Under the pieces are notes generated by a model that was given only the letters and a program-made list of their open reading frames with translations, ran no database searches and was not told where the DNA came from. DNA of 35,458 nucleotides from an uncultured Bacteroidales bacterium (lineage in GTDB: Bacteria > Bacteroidota > Bacteroidia > Bacteroidales > Paludibacteraceae): positions 1 through 35,458 of the forward strand of contig CACZEL010000019.1 of assembly GCA_902780235.1 (NCBI GenBank). Reading direction: 5' to 3'. The translations under genes were made by a program, and so were the position numbers. The number at the start of each line of letters is the position of its first letter. Within the stretch, counting starts at the first letter, position 1. This document shows, piece by piece, positions 13,359 through 24,100 of the stretch.

Positions 13359-15996
13359 ATTTTACTAGCGGTAGGTTCAGCTCGGTGACGGCACGAACCG
13401 TTACGCCGGTCAGGGTCGTTTGCATCTCTGCATTCTTCTGCGTGAGGTCGAGCCACCATTCGGCTTCGTCAAGATCCGCAAAACCGCTGACACGCAGGGC
13501 ACAGCCTTCTCCGAAGACCGGCATCTTCTGCAGGTCGAAATCACGAATAAGGAACTGCGAGAAGTTAAACAGCGCCACCTCATAAAGCAGGTCATTGAGT
13601 GCCTGCTCATCCGCCGTAGGCAGAATCAGCAGCACGACGGACGGCTGTTTGCGATCCTCGCTCCATTGTTGAGCACCTTCTGCTTCATCGGACTTTTCGT
13701 CCGTCTCAGTGGATTGGTTTCTCAAGTCTGCAAGGTCAGACGTAGCTCCACCTTTCTGACTCTCCATACCCTGCCCCATCATAGCTAACATATCCTTTGC
13801 CATTGAGCCTAACTCACTCGATCCGTAGTTAGCCACGAGTTCTTGCAGTTCGCTGATAAACGCCTCTTGTCCTTCCGTTCGGGCCACCGCAATCGCGTTG
13901 AGGAACAGGAAACGGGGAGCGAGAGACCATTTATCATTTATGATTTCTGATTTATGATTTTTTATTACTGACTTCACTTCGGTGAAGCTGCCATGCTTGT
14001 AGGCATCGTACGTGAGCGCATAGAGCGAGTCTTGCGCTGCGAACATACGTTGCATGCGCGCAATATAAGCCGTATCATGCCGCAAGGCTTGCAGACGCAT
14101 ATCTTCGTAGATATCTGCCATGCAAGGATGGTTCGGGAAACGACGTTCCAGTTCGCGCAAGGTCTCTTCGGCCTGTATCGTATCGGTCAAGCGGTCGCGG
14201 TAGATATAATAGAGCGCCACCATCGCATCACGCCACAAGCTGTCACTCATCAAATAGTCCTGTTCGGTTTTCGGAATCTGTTGCAGGTAATACTCCGGTT
14301 TATGGGTGTCCGTCTCGATCGGATTAGCGGCTTGGGTATTCGTGTTGAGCGAGTCAGCGGTCATACCTTCACTTTCCTCCGTCAAACCATCATCCGACAG
14401 ACTACTATCATCCGTGATGAGCGCCTGTTTGTTCTGTCGCCGCCAGTTATCTTCGAGCGGTCGGTTACCCCATTTGCGGCGCCATTCCTGCTGTCCTTGC
14501 TTGATAAGTTGCGGGTTATAGAAATACCACTCGCCTTTCTGTCCGCCTCCGCCTCCAAGCATGTTCGCCGTATTGACACTTCGCGGTTCAGAATCCCCAT
14601 GCGCCAGTTCGCGCGCCAGCTCAGCCTGCTTGATCGAGTCTTGTTTCTCCGCCTCGATGAGGTCGGCGATGATCTTATCGACGATCGCGCGTTGTTCCTC
14701 TTCGGTCATATGACCGAGCCGTTGAAGCGAGTCCTGCAGTTGGGCTTGGGTATAAGAGACAATCAGTTCGTCCAGTACCTCAGAGCGCTTGAGTACACGG
14801 GCGTAGTCCTTATGTTCGGCGGTGAGGATAGTCACTGCTTCGCGGTAACAAGGCTGTGCGTTCACGTACGCGCGTTGTTCAAAATAAATATCGCCCGCGC
14901 GCACGAGGATAGCGGCTTTCGGCATACCGGCCTGCGTCGATTCGGCGATCGCTTTCTCGTACATCTCCAATGCCTGCGCCGTATCATGATGCTGCAGATG
15001 GATATTTCCCATCGCGCCGTAGATCTGATCCAGCCGATCTTTGAACTTCGTCTGTTTGGTCATCGTACGCAATTGCCGCAAGCTGTTCTTACCTCCTAAC
15101 TCCGCCATACGGATACGGGCATTGAACTCCATCTCATTGGACGGAGCCATCCGAACAACGTACTTATACGATTGGAGTGCTTCGTCTTTATTGCCTTCCA
15201 GTTCATACAGTTGTCCAAGCACGTAGGCAAAACGCGGACGATAGATCTTGCGTTTCTCATACGGCATGGCAATCTTGACGAACGGCAATGCATCACGGTA
15301 ATGTTCGCCTTTAAGCAGTACGACAGCTTTTACCGCCGAATAGAGTTTGGCGTGCTGCCTGCTGAGGGCATCGATCTGAACGCGCTGAAGCATGTCCTCC
15401 GCCTCGTACTGCCAGCCCATCTCGGCATACGCACGCGCAATCCATAACTGGCATTGCGCGATCATATCGGCGTCGTTCTGGTAGTGCTTGATGATATAAT
15501 TGAAGGTACTGACTGCACCTAAGAAATCACCTTTATGAAACTCTGCCTGACCGAGTCGCAGCCATGCCAAGTCCATCTCGGCATTGAACTCCTCGGATTG
15601 GAGCCATAACTTATATTTGGGATCGTTCGCCTTTTTAGGGTCACGTTTGGGTTTCGCTTTGATTGAATGCAGCTTGATGCACTTACGGCATTTCTCGATG
15701 GTCTTATCCATCTGAGAAGCCGATGCTTCCGCTGCCTGATGGTTGGATACCGGATAGAGATACAGCACGGAACTGTAGTCATCCGTATTGGCATCTCGAA
15801 TGGCCTTGAGGCCTTCCTCGTATGCCACGTTTCCGTTATAGAGAATGTTATATTTGACTTTCGTCTGATGGAACGACCGAGTCGCCCACGTATTTTTCTG
15901 GGTAGAACAAGAAATAATTGAAAATTGAAAACTGAAAATTGAAAGGATCATCAACCCTCTCAACACTCCCCTATATATTTTTCTTCCACCTTTCAT
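13357..15996 (-). CDS. porW: PorW/SprE-like TPR lipoprotein of the type IX secretion system
   Basis: The 879-aa protein resembles PorW (Porphyromonas) / SprE (Flavobacterium), a TPR lipoprotein needed for T9SS export. A lipobox cysteine is at residue 30 (SIISC), followed by the family hallmark NTWATRSFHQTKVKYNILYNGNVAYEEG. TPR-like helical repeats run to ~residue 410 (e.g. AWLRLGQAEFHKGDFLGAVSTFNYII, YVLGQLYELEGNKDEALQSYKYV). A Q/E-rich middle follows, then HPCMADIYEDMRL and a C-terminal domain. The hydrophobic core of the signal peptide is encoded by a microrepeat (15911-15946), and another encodes KNHKSEIINDK (13928-13966). It is the last gene of a train that starts with T9SS-type cargo genes. 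The name rests on remembered family resemblance. Confidence 0.85.
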   Translation of the reverse strand: MKGGRKIYRGVLRGLMILSIFSFQFSIISCSTQKNTWATRSFHQTKVKYNILYNGNVAYEEGLKAIRDANTDDYSSVLYLYPVSNHQAAEASASQMDKTIEKCRKCIKLHSIKAKPKRDPKKANDPKYKLWLQSEEFNAEMDLAWLRLGQAEFHKGDFLGAVSTFNYIIKHYQNDADMIAQCQLWIARAYAEMGWQYEAEDMLQRVQIDALSRQHAKLYSAVKAVVLLKGEHYRDALPFVKIAMPYEKRKIYRPRFAYVLGQLYELEGNKDEALQSYKYVVRMAPSNEMEFNARIRMAELGGKNSLRQLRTMTKQTKFKDRLDQIYGAMGNIHLQHHDTAQALEMYEKAIAESTQAGMPKAAILVRAGDIYFEQRAYVNAQPCYREAVTILTAEHKDYARVLKRSEVLDELIVSYTQAQLQDSLQRLGHMTEEEQRAIVDKIIADLIEAEKQDSIKQAELARELAHGDSEPRSVNTANMLGGGGGQKGEWYFYNPQLIKQGQQEWRRKWGNRPLEDNWRRQNKQALITDDSSLSDDGLTEESEGMTADSLNTNTQAANPIETDTHKPEYYLQQIPKTEQDYLMSDSLWRDAMVALYYIYRDRLTDTIQAEETLRELERRFPNHPCMADIYEDMRLQALRHDTAYIARMQRMFAAQDSLYALTYDAYKHGSFTEVKSVIKNHKSEIINDKWSLAPRFLFLNAIAVARTEGQEAFISELQELVANYGSSELGSMAKDMLAMMGQGMESQKGGATSDLADLRNQSTETDEKSDEAEGAQQWSEDRKQPSVVLLILPTADEQALNDLLYEVALFNFSQFLIRDFDLQKMPVFGEGCALRVSGFADLDEAEWWLDLTQKNAEMQTTLTGVTVRAVTELNLPLVK
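13928..13966 (-). repeat. In-frame microrepeat within the porW-like gene
   Basis: On the plus strand: four degenerate copies of an ATTTATGATTTCTGATTTATGATTT type unit of ~9-10 bp, encoding VIKNHKSEIINDK. It interrupts a predicted helical region between EVKS and WSLAPRFLFLNAIAV. Confidence 0.6.
15911..15946 (-). repeat. Microrepeat that encodes the porW signal-peptide core
   Basis: On the plus strand: four copies of (A)ATTGAAA/ACTGAAA spaced ~9 bp apart. Read on the minus strand they encode LSIFSFQFSII, directly before the lipobox cysteine. Confidence 0.65.
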
Positions 15997-16034
15997 TTTT
16001 CACTTTTCATCTTTCACTTTTCACCTTTCACCTT
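15987..16034 (-). repeat. Microrepeat spacer between tsaB and the porW-like gene
   Basis: About five copies of a CTTTTCA(T/C)CTTTCAC type unit (plus strand) fill the 36-bp spacer and extend into the first codons of the porW-like gene. Confidence 0.6.
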
Positions 16035-16734
16035 ACTTGAGTCCTTTGACATGACTCTGTGCGGCTATGAACTCTTTCAGATAGAATGGCTCGTAGTAGG
16101 CTAATTGCTTTGACTCCCGACGGTCAACCGACGGTGAGCCGACAGTCAAAGCCAAGAACATTGCTTGAGGAACTATCCCTGGAACGTAGTGCCAATTCGG
16201 TTTGGTGAACACTTTCTGGCATTTTGCTGCCCCGTCACCGAAGTAATAGACGTCCTCATCTCCTGCATACAAGCTATCTTCGTTCTCAACGACTACAGCT
16301 TTTGCCCTTTCACCATTCAACCATTCACCGTTCACCATTACAGATGTATAGACCTCCATACGACGGGCATCGATCATAGGAATGAGAATATCCGACTTCT
16401 GAATTCTGATTTCTGAATTGTCAAGGGCTGCTTCGCAGAGCACCTCCAATGTCGGTACGGGAATGAGAGGAACATTGAGTCCGTAACAGAGCCCTTTGGC
16501 GGTGGAAGCGCCGATACGCAAACCGGTATAACTGCCGGGACCTTCAGAGAGGGCAACGGCATCTATAGAGAGCGCCTGCTCCCGCGCGAACGAGAGCAGT
16601 TCCTCTATATACAGAGGCAGCAACCGTGCATGGTTGCTTCCCTCATAATTGATACACTGCTTGACCGGCACGCCATCCTTACAGATGGCGGCCGAACAAA
16701 CAGATGTACTTGTTTCGATACATAGTATCGTCAT
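16033..16734 (-). CDS. tsaB: tRNA threonylcarbamoyladenosine biosynthesis protein TsaB
   Basis: TsaB is the inactive ASKHA-fold partner of TsaD in synthesis of t6A37 on ANN-decoding tRNAs. The 233-aa protein has the N-terminal ILCIETSTSVCSAAICKDG, then NHARLLPLYIEELL, the signature SEGPGSYTGLRIGASTAKGLC (~residues 63-83) and PMIDARRMEVYT. Two microrepeat segments lie in its variable second half: NSEIRIQKSD (16395-16420) and NGEWLNGERAK (16305-16340). It starts 3 bp after the stop of the outer-membrane protein gene and is followed by the porW-like gene, so it appears to be co-transcribed with surface-protein genes. That setting is odd for a housekeeping gene. Confidence 0.95.
   Translation of the reverse strand: MTILCIETSTSVCSAAICKDGVPVKQCINYEGSNHARLLPLYIEELLSFAREQALSIDAVALSEGPGSYTGLRIGASTAKGLCYGLNVPLIPVPTLEVLCEAALDNSEIRIQKSDILIPMIDARRMEVYTSVMVNGEWLNGERAKAVVVENEDSLYAGDEDVYYFGDGAAKCQKVFTKPNWHYVPGIVPQAMFLALTVGSPSVDRRESKQLAYYEPFYLKEFIAAQSHVKGLK
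16305..16340 (-). repeat. In-frame microrepeat 1 within tsaB
   Basis: On the plus strand: four copies of a (T)TTCACCAT / TTCAACCAT / TTCACCGT type unit of ~9 bp, encoding VNGEWLNGERAK. Confidence 0.6.
16395..16420 (-). repeat. In-frame microrepeat 2 within tsaB
   Basis: On the plus strand: three copies of an ACTTCTGAATTCTGATTTCTGAATT type unit of ~8-9 bp, encoding NSEIRIQKS. Confidence 0.6.
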
Positions 16735-16737
16735 GCT

Positions 16738-18108
16738 TTAGAAGAGTTTCGAATTGCTAAAACGTTGCTTCTTCGGGAAATTGAAGTGGTATGCCAGTTT
16801 GATACCTGCATCGAAGAAACTCAACTTATCTGCATACGCATGGGTTGCGGACAGAACGTCCAAGTGCGCCTTGTCCGAACTGGTCGGAGCCGTCAGATTG
16901 AACAGACCTTCTGCATTCGGGGTGTTCTTATAGGACAAGTTCCAGCCGTAGTTAGCATACGCTCCCAGACCCAACGAGTTACCGCTCTTCAGCACCCACT
17001 CATAACCGATCTCGGCTGTGAGCATGAGGTTCATATTGAACTGGATACCGTTCTTCTCCGTCGGTTGCTGACCGTCGTATTTACCGGTTACGATATTATC
17101 GATCATGGTGACACCCGTCTCCTCGAAGTAAGCCGAGATATGGGTATCGTCCTGGTTGACAGTCTGCTTATACGGGGTATAAAGCGGAATCATGAATTTC
17201 GGACCGAAGTTGAAGAACACACCGTTATCAGCGATCAACGAGAACATCACCGGAATCTCCAGTTGGAGTTGGTGGTCGGTCTCCTTGATACCCTTGGCTA
17301 CAACGGTATAGTCCACGTCATACGCACCCACAGGACGCTTGAAGAACGAGCTGTCGTTCGTCGTCAAGCCACTCTGTTGATAACCGAGACCGAGACCAAC
17401 GATGATACCCAAGTCCACAGGACGACCATCTTTAGCCCAGTAGTGTGCATACTGCAGGTCGAGCACAGCGTCTCCACCGCAGAGCCACTTACCGTTCTCC
17501 GCATGGTGCATGAGGGACGAAGCGCCACCGCGCACACCGATCGTGAAGCGGTCATAGTTATGCTTGAAGAACTGTTGGCTCATGACAGCTTCGCCTTTGG
17601 CTTGCTCTTTCTCAACAGTCTCCTCCTCAGCAACAGGAGCAGGTTCCTCTGCCTTCGGTTCCTCCACTACGGGTTCCGGTGCAGGCGCAGGAGCAGGCTC
17701 TTCTGCTTTCGGTTCTTCCTCTACGGGTTTCGCCGGCGCAGGAGCAGGTTTCTCTGCTTTCGGTTCCTCTGCTGCCAGAGCCGGTTCTTCTGCCGGTTGC
17801 TCTTCTTCTGCATTCACAGGGATCAAGCATTCCTCGCAGATCCATGAATTGATGTTCATCAGCAAGACACCTTCGGGGAAACGTTTCGTTCCCAATTGAT
17901 ATACGGTATGTACTTTATCCCATACCCAAACAGAAGGTCTCTCACCGGTGAGGTACTCTTGGCACTCGCGTTTGATCATCACGGAGTCTCCTTTTGCCAC
18001 TTTCCATTGGTGTTGGCTGGGCTGTGCAGCCTGTTGTGCCGATACATTCGACACAACAGATGCACTTATCATAGTGGCTGCAATCAGAATTGTTTTTAAA
18101 GTCTTCAT
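16738..18108 (-). CDS. Outer-membrane beta-barrel protein with Pro/Glu/Ala-rich linker
   Basis: The 456-aa protein has a signal peptide (ILIAATMISASVVSNVSA, cut before QQ, ~residue 24). A small N-terminal region follows (~residues 30-98, WKVAKGDSVMIKRECQEY, with a CEEC pair near its end). Then comes a P/E/A-rich linker (~residues 99-170) of EEPKAEEPAPAPA-like repeats, and a C-terminal region of alternating aromatic strands (RFTIGVRGGASS, LGIIVGLGLGYQQ, FDAGIKLAYHFNF) typical of an outer-membrane barrel. The linker is of the kind that spans the periplasm or peptidoglycan. It follows the 2142-aa surface protein by 14 bp, behind an unusually strong Shine-Dalgarno site. By analogy with barrel proteins paired to giant T9SS adhesins (SprF with SprB), it might help display that protein; it does not look like PorP/SprF itself. 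Confidence 0.75.
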   Translation of the reverse strand: MKTLKTILIAATMISASVVSNVSAQQAAQPSQHQWKVAKGDSVMIKRECQEYLTGERPSVWVWDKVHTVYQLGTKRFPEGVLLMNINSWICEECLIPVNAEEEQPAEEPALAAEEPKAEKPAPAPAKPVEEEPKAEEPAPAPAPEPVVEEPKAEEPAPVAEEETVEKEQAKGEAVMSQQFFKHNYDRFTIGVRGGASSLMHHAENGKWLCGGDAVLDLQYAHYWAKDGRPVDLGIIVGLGLGYQQSGLTTNDSSFFKRPVGAYDVDYTVVAKGIKETDHQLQLEIPVMFSLIADNGVFFNFGPKFMIPLYTPYKQTVNQDDTHISAYFEETGVTMIDNIVTGKYDGQQPTEKNGIQFNMNLMLTAEIGYEWVLKSGNSLGLGAYANYGWNLSYKNTPNAEGLFNLTAPTSSDKAHLDVLSATHAYADKLSFFDAGIKLAYHFNFPKKQRFSNSKLF

Positions 18109-18114
18109 AGTGCT

Positions 18115-18121
18115 ACCTCCT
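18115..18121 (-). promoter_or_regulatory. Strong Shine-Dalgarno site of the barrel gene
   Basis: AGGAGGT lies 6 bp before the ATG at 18106-18108. Such a full site is unusual in Bacteroidetes and stands out from the other genes here; it nearly abuts the stop codon of the upstream gene at 18123. Confidence 0.7.
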
Positions 18122-18122
18122 A

Positions 18123-21100
18123 TTATTTAACAATGTAACGTAAGGTTGATTTCAAGCTCTCATTGCTCAGTTCAACGAGATAGAATCCGAAGTCACCGGC
18201 AGCCTTGATGGTGAAGGAAGTGTCGCCATAAGCCTTATAGGTCTTTTGGAGCAATCCTTCTGCGGTGTAGATACGGATCAGCGTCTCTACCGTCGGGTCA
18301 AGGTTAATGATTTGGATATCCTCACCCGGTTTAGCGAGCGACGGCACGAGTGCCGGAGCAGCAGCCGGAGAACCGATCGTGATAACTTCGGTAATACCAA
18401 TCGAACCACAAGTTGCGCCGACCGAAGCAGGAATATCGATGTAAGCGTAGTACTGGTTACCTGCCGGAAGCGGTTCGCCGTTCGGCAAGGTGTAGTAATA
18501 ACCGGTAGCTACTTTCTTATCCGTCGTGATATCCGGTGTTGCACCGAGCATCTGATACCATGTCACATACTCCGGATGATCGAGATCAAGCGAGTCGAGA
18601 TCTGCCCAACCCGGCATATCATTGATCTGGTTACGGTTGATCATGATGACACGATAGCCATAGTATGCTTTCACCTCAAGCGTATCAACGTATGGAGTAC
18701 CATTGATCGTAACCTTAATCGTTACCACAGAGTCGCAACCGTGAACGGTTGAGAAGGTATGCTGATAGGTATGCGTACCGGTGGTAGTGATCGTCGTATC
18801 AGCCTCAGCCCAGTAGAACAAGTTACAATGCTCCTCGTCCGGATGAGTAGAGGTCTTCGACGGATAGATCGTGATTTGCTTCGAAACGACAGAGTCACAG
18901 CCGTGTCTATTCGTGAACGTATGCGTGTAAGTATACGTACCTACAGTTGTAATCGTCGTATCAGCATCAGCCCAGTAGTACGAATCGCAATCCGAAGCCT
19001 CGGTATCGGTCGAACTCTCCGTTGCGAAGATCGTTACTTTCTTCGTTACCACGGAGTCGCAACCGAATCTATTGGCGAACGTATGTTGATACGTATGCTC
19101 ACCTACGGTCGTGATCGTCGTGTCGGCATCTGCCCAGTAGTACGATACGCAAGCCGAGTCATGCTTAGCGGTCGAACTCTCCGGAGCAAAGATCGTTACC
19201 GTCTTCGCTACAACAGAGTCGCATCCGTGACTACTTGGGAACGTATGGTAATAGGTATGCTCACCAACGGTCGTGATCGTCGTATCAACATCTGCCCAAT
19301 AGTACGATACGCAAGCCGAGTCATGCTTAGCTACGGTACTGTCTGTCTTGTAGATGATGACAGAGATCGTTACTACGGAGTCGCAACCATTCACGTTCGT
19401 GTACGTGTGAGAATAGCTATGCTTACCAACCGTGTTGATGACGGTATCCACACCTGCTTCCCATTGATAGGTGTAACTCAAGCAACCTTCGAAATCACCC
19501 GGAATAATTGTCTCAGGCGAAGCATGGTTGATCGTTACATCTACATAATAGATCAAGTCACATGCAGAACCGGCCGATTTCGGACCGTCGTTGTAATAAT
19601 ATCTACCATCGGTCGTGTAAGTTGCATTATCCATCGGCCAAACGAAGCTCTCGCATCCAAATGCGCCGGTCGGATAGCTCGGATCCACGATCGTATCGTT
19701 CGTACATGCCTGAGCCGGTACGTTGATTACAAACAGCGAGCTGGTATCCTTCACGCCGCACTCGGTATTGATCAGATAACGCATGTTGATTGTCGAAGCG
19801 GTAGCCTGGAGCGTAACGGTGTACGGCATCTTATGCCATGTACCAGCATCCTGAGCTTCCCACTCGATGAAGATCACATCCATGATGGTCTCGTCATCGT
19901 AACTGTTGAAGAGCGATTGGAGCGCATTGATGGTGTTCGTCGTATCGATGACACCGGTTGTTCCAACAGAAGGCATAACGCCTAAGCCGGCCAACTCGGT
20001 TTGATCAATCATCGTCGGACGATCCAATGCTACGTACGTCACTACGGTATCAATATAACGCGGACGGTTGTAGTAGAGCGGCTCAAGAACGGTTGTTACG
20101 TTCGGAATCGTATCCGGGTTAACGGCAGGCAGCGGCGGACAAACGCGCTCACTCTTCGGAGCGTATTTCCAATCCTCAAGCGGGAAGACGATGTCCTTGC
20201 GATAAGTAACGCCACACTCTCCGCCCTTGATAACCAACAAGAGGGTATCAAGCACTTTCGTCTTCGGATAGTACGAAGTCAAATTGAGCGATGCCTCGTC
20301 TGTCACATCCAAGTCGCCTTCGTCGTAAACTGGTTTTGCCCAGTAAACGGTATCCACTTTGAAGATCGTATCAACAGCCAGAGCATGTGCACGGTAAATC
20401 TCTGTCAACTTGACGCTGGACGAATCCACGAACAGCTGCATACCTTGTACAAGTACAGGAGCCGCATTGAGTTTCTTCATCGAGTCAACCGTCAGCGCTT
20501 CAGGAGCTACGAGCGGGTGAACTTGGAAGAGGGTGATCGAGTCTTTCATCACTGGACCGTCTTGGAACTCAACCGTATCACGCCACTCCATCGAGTAGTT
20601 GATGACATACGGCGTATTGGTAATCGTATCGGTGAAGGTTTCTCCCGCACATACGTATGCTATAATAGTATCGCGCAAGGTGTCACGCGGCACATTCGGG
20701 ATCAGTTCAGCCCATATATGCGAAGTGGTATCCGAATTATATTCGATGAACATGTACGGAGGCCAACCGAGGTTAGCGATGAGGTCTCGGTCGATATCGA
20801 TCGAGTCTCTGGACGATTGACCTTGCTTGTAGGTCTTGGAAATCGTCGCTTTCTCGCCACATTCGAAGTAAACGCTTGCTGATACCTTGACGCTATCCAA
20901 TGCATCACTCCAGTTATCCACGTGCAGACGTAAGTCGCAGCTGTCGGGGATAGCCACAGAGTCCAAAGTAACCTGATACCAAGTCTTCTGATGGGCCGGG
21001 TTCACATTACCATGCTCCCAGTCGAACATCATCGCGTTCATACATGCATCACCGGTGGTCTGTTCAAGAACGAGTTTCACTTTCAGGTCGTTATCCGTCT

Positions 21101-24100
21101 TGATACGCACGTATCCGGTAATAGAGTCTTTGGTAATATAGCGATGGAGCAGACTATCCATGAACGCAGGATCCGTACCCGAGAAGTCAAAGGTTTGTCC
21201 GGCTTTCTTAATCGCTTTCTCAATCAACTCACGCAGCGGTTTAGCACCCTTATGGTAGCCACCGCTCTTATTGATGGTACGCTTACGAACCGGCATAGCA
21301 CAATCCATCTCGTCTTGGAACGTAGCCGTCGCTTCGATGGTTGCTTTACCATTCAGTTCGTATTCCAGTTTGGCACCGTCCGTGTAGATGTAGTTATTCT
21401 GCATGTACGGGATACAAACCATGTACCAATGCTCTTGGTTATCACCCGGAACAACGTACTCTACATTCGGAGCCAACAGTTTAGCCTCAGCCTGCTTCGG
21501 ATCAACGGCCTTCGGAGCGTAGGTACCATTGAATTTGGTTTCAAAAAGAAGCGAATCCGTAGTACGAAGCTTGATATACAACTCGACATCGCCTACGCCG
21601 TATATTGCTTGCGCCGGAATGTTATGCGATTTGCTTTGACCTTTCTTTACCGTACGTTTACGGTAGTCGTTAAGACCGTATTCTTCCAACAGATCAACTT
21701 CCGAGAGCAGTCCTTCATAAACGGAAACTTGCACTTCCGCATCGCCCTTTCCGGCATTCTTACCGACTACCAGCAGGGCTTTGTTGAACAAGGTGGTATC
21801 TTTCTTCAGATCTGCCGTGTTCAGTTTATACCACATCTCTGTGTTCGGTCCTTGGGTGTAGCGCTCGCCCAAACGAATCGGAAGGGCGTCGTTACGGGTA
21901 TTACCGGAGAAAGCACTCACGAGCTCAGCACGGAACTGGAAGTTGCTACCTCCAACCGGACGAGTCACGCGAATGATGATCGAGTCTTTCTTGATGATCT
22001 GATCAAACGTACCGGACGGAACGGTATCCGTGAAGTGTTGATTAGCCTTGAGTTTCTGGCTCTTGGTCATCATCTTCTTCGTGATCGGGAATGCGAACGC
22101 ACCTTCCGCCTTGATGGTCATAGCTGAACCTAAGTTGATCAGGTGAGCTACCGGTTTGGCTTTCTCTTCGAGGTTACGTACTTTCTCAATCTCTGAATTC
22201 GGGATGATGTACCATGCGGTATCAACAGTCTGGGTATAGAGCGTATCCCACTGCAGCGGAATAAGCGTCAGACCGTCTGCATAGATCGTATCGAAATGCT
22301 TGAGCGGCAGCAGTTCCACCCAGAAGCGGAGACCGGTCGTTCCTTGCAGGTTCACATACGCCATACTGTCAGACAGAGTCTCGAATGCACTGTTCTGCAC
22401 GGTGATGGATTTCTCTGCATGGGCTTTCAGCGTGAAGTCCTGAACGGACGGCGCCGAAACGGTCGGGCACTCATAGATCAACTGTGCCACACCCTTACAG
22501 GTCGCATTATCGCGGTTCTCGATATGCAGACGGATATCATTGCCTTGCTGCATCACAGTACGCATATCCACTACATACCAGAAGTTGTCATTCGCATTCT
22601 GCGAGTTACCGGATACCCAGTTGAAGGGGATAGCGGACGAGCAGCTTGCACCCTCTGCCTCTTCGGTCAGACGGATCTGCAAAGCGATGCTCTCGGTCGT
22701 GATCACCTTGAGGTAAATCGTATCCTGAACGATGTTCTCGAACAAGTTACGGGACAACTGCTTGCTGAATGATTCGTTAGCGGCAAGTGTTTTGGTGCGC
22801 TTCTGGTTAGCAATCGAATCCGGGCACTCGAGCGAGAGCTCTGCGGTGATCTTCGCCGGGTTGGTGCTGCTCAGGTTCTGAACAAAGACCGTCGGGAACT
22901 TCGCGGATTTCTCACGCACTTCGTCCATCGAGATCTTATACCAAACGGTGTCGCCACCATTCTGCATAGCGCCTTCTTCCCAGTTGAACTTAACGGCATT
23001 CAAGCAGGCTTCATCGGGCTCGGTGGTCTTCGCCGGTTTGGTGGTAGCCCAGAACTTAATACTCTGGTTCGTCTCCACACCGATCCAGATCGTATCGGTC
23101 ATCATGGCGTAGGTGGAGTAACCCAAAGTACGCACTTCCGTAGCGCCGGCAGCGAGCGTATGATGCATCTCCTGCAAGTCGATATACGGGCAAGAGAAAG
23201 CCACCGATGCATCCAAAGAAGCTTTAGCATTACCGAGGTTCTGTACGTGAACCACGATATCCTCGATGTTATCACGCGCATCCGCTACATCGATGGCATA
23301 CCATAACTTGGTGCTCGCAGCCTGCGTATGACCGTTGATCCAGTCGAAGTCGATATTCGTGCGGCAAGCTTTACCTTCGCGCAAATGCTTGAAACGGCTG
23401 ATCAACTGAATGTCCTGATCCGAGGTGATCTTCACATAGATGTAAGCGTTATCCAAACCGAGAAGGGTGTTCTTGGTGAGCACCTCAATCGATTCGTCAT
23501 TACCGTCCAGCACGAGAGTGTTACCCTGTGCAGAGAAAGCCGGTACGTCAAACGCCATCTTACGATCGATCGTAGCCTGCGTCGAACCCGTGTTGCGGAA
23601 TGTGAACTCCGGCTCATATTTCTTGAGCGCGTTCAGTTTCGCTACGTCGTACTTGAAGTAATAGGTCACACCTGCCGACAAGGTCGTTACATCCACTGTA
23701 TGCAACGAGGTGTCCGGCACGATTTTCTCTTCGTACTTAAGCCCCATCGGATCAGCCGGCAATACCGGAACCAGCGGACGGTTGGCATACTCGGCCGTCA
23801 CCGTGATCGGTTGGTCATTCTCCAAGCTGACATACAACTCATCGAAAGCCACACCGTTGAGCATGGTGTTTGGAATGGTGTCACGCAGGGTCTGTCCTGC
23901 CGCCAACTCGATGGTACGTCTGGTGACACCCGAAGACGGACAGTCTAATGACTGACCGGCAATCAGCGTCAGTGTTTTCGTACCGTTGTTCGTTACTACG
24001 ACGCATACGTCTTGACCTGTGTTAGCTTTGGCATCCTTGATGTTTACCTTGTACCATACGGGTACACCGGCTGGTTTGGTAATGCCGGTTGCCCAGTTAA

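Noticed and set aside
18690-19500. Regularly spaced direct repeats that might suggest a CRISPR array
   Set aside because: Period ~160 bp, no spacers of constant length, no cas genes, and the repeats are coding (GCDSVV units).
18759-22127. Several long + strand frames (up to ~400 codons) across the 2142-aa protein
   Set aside because: They are antisense shadows of the giant gene, with repeats that mirror its coding repeats and many Arg codons from reversed reading.
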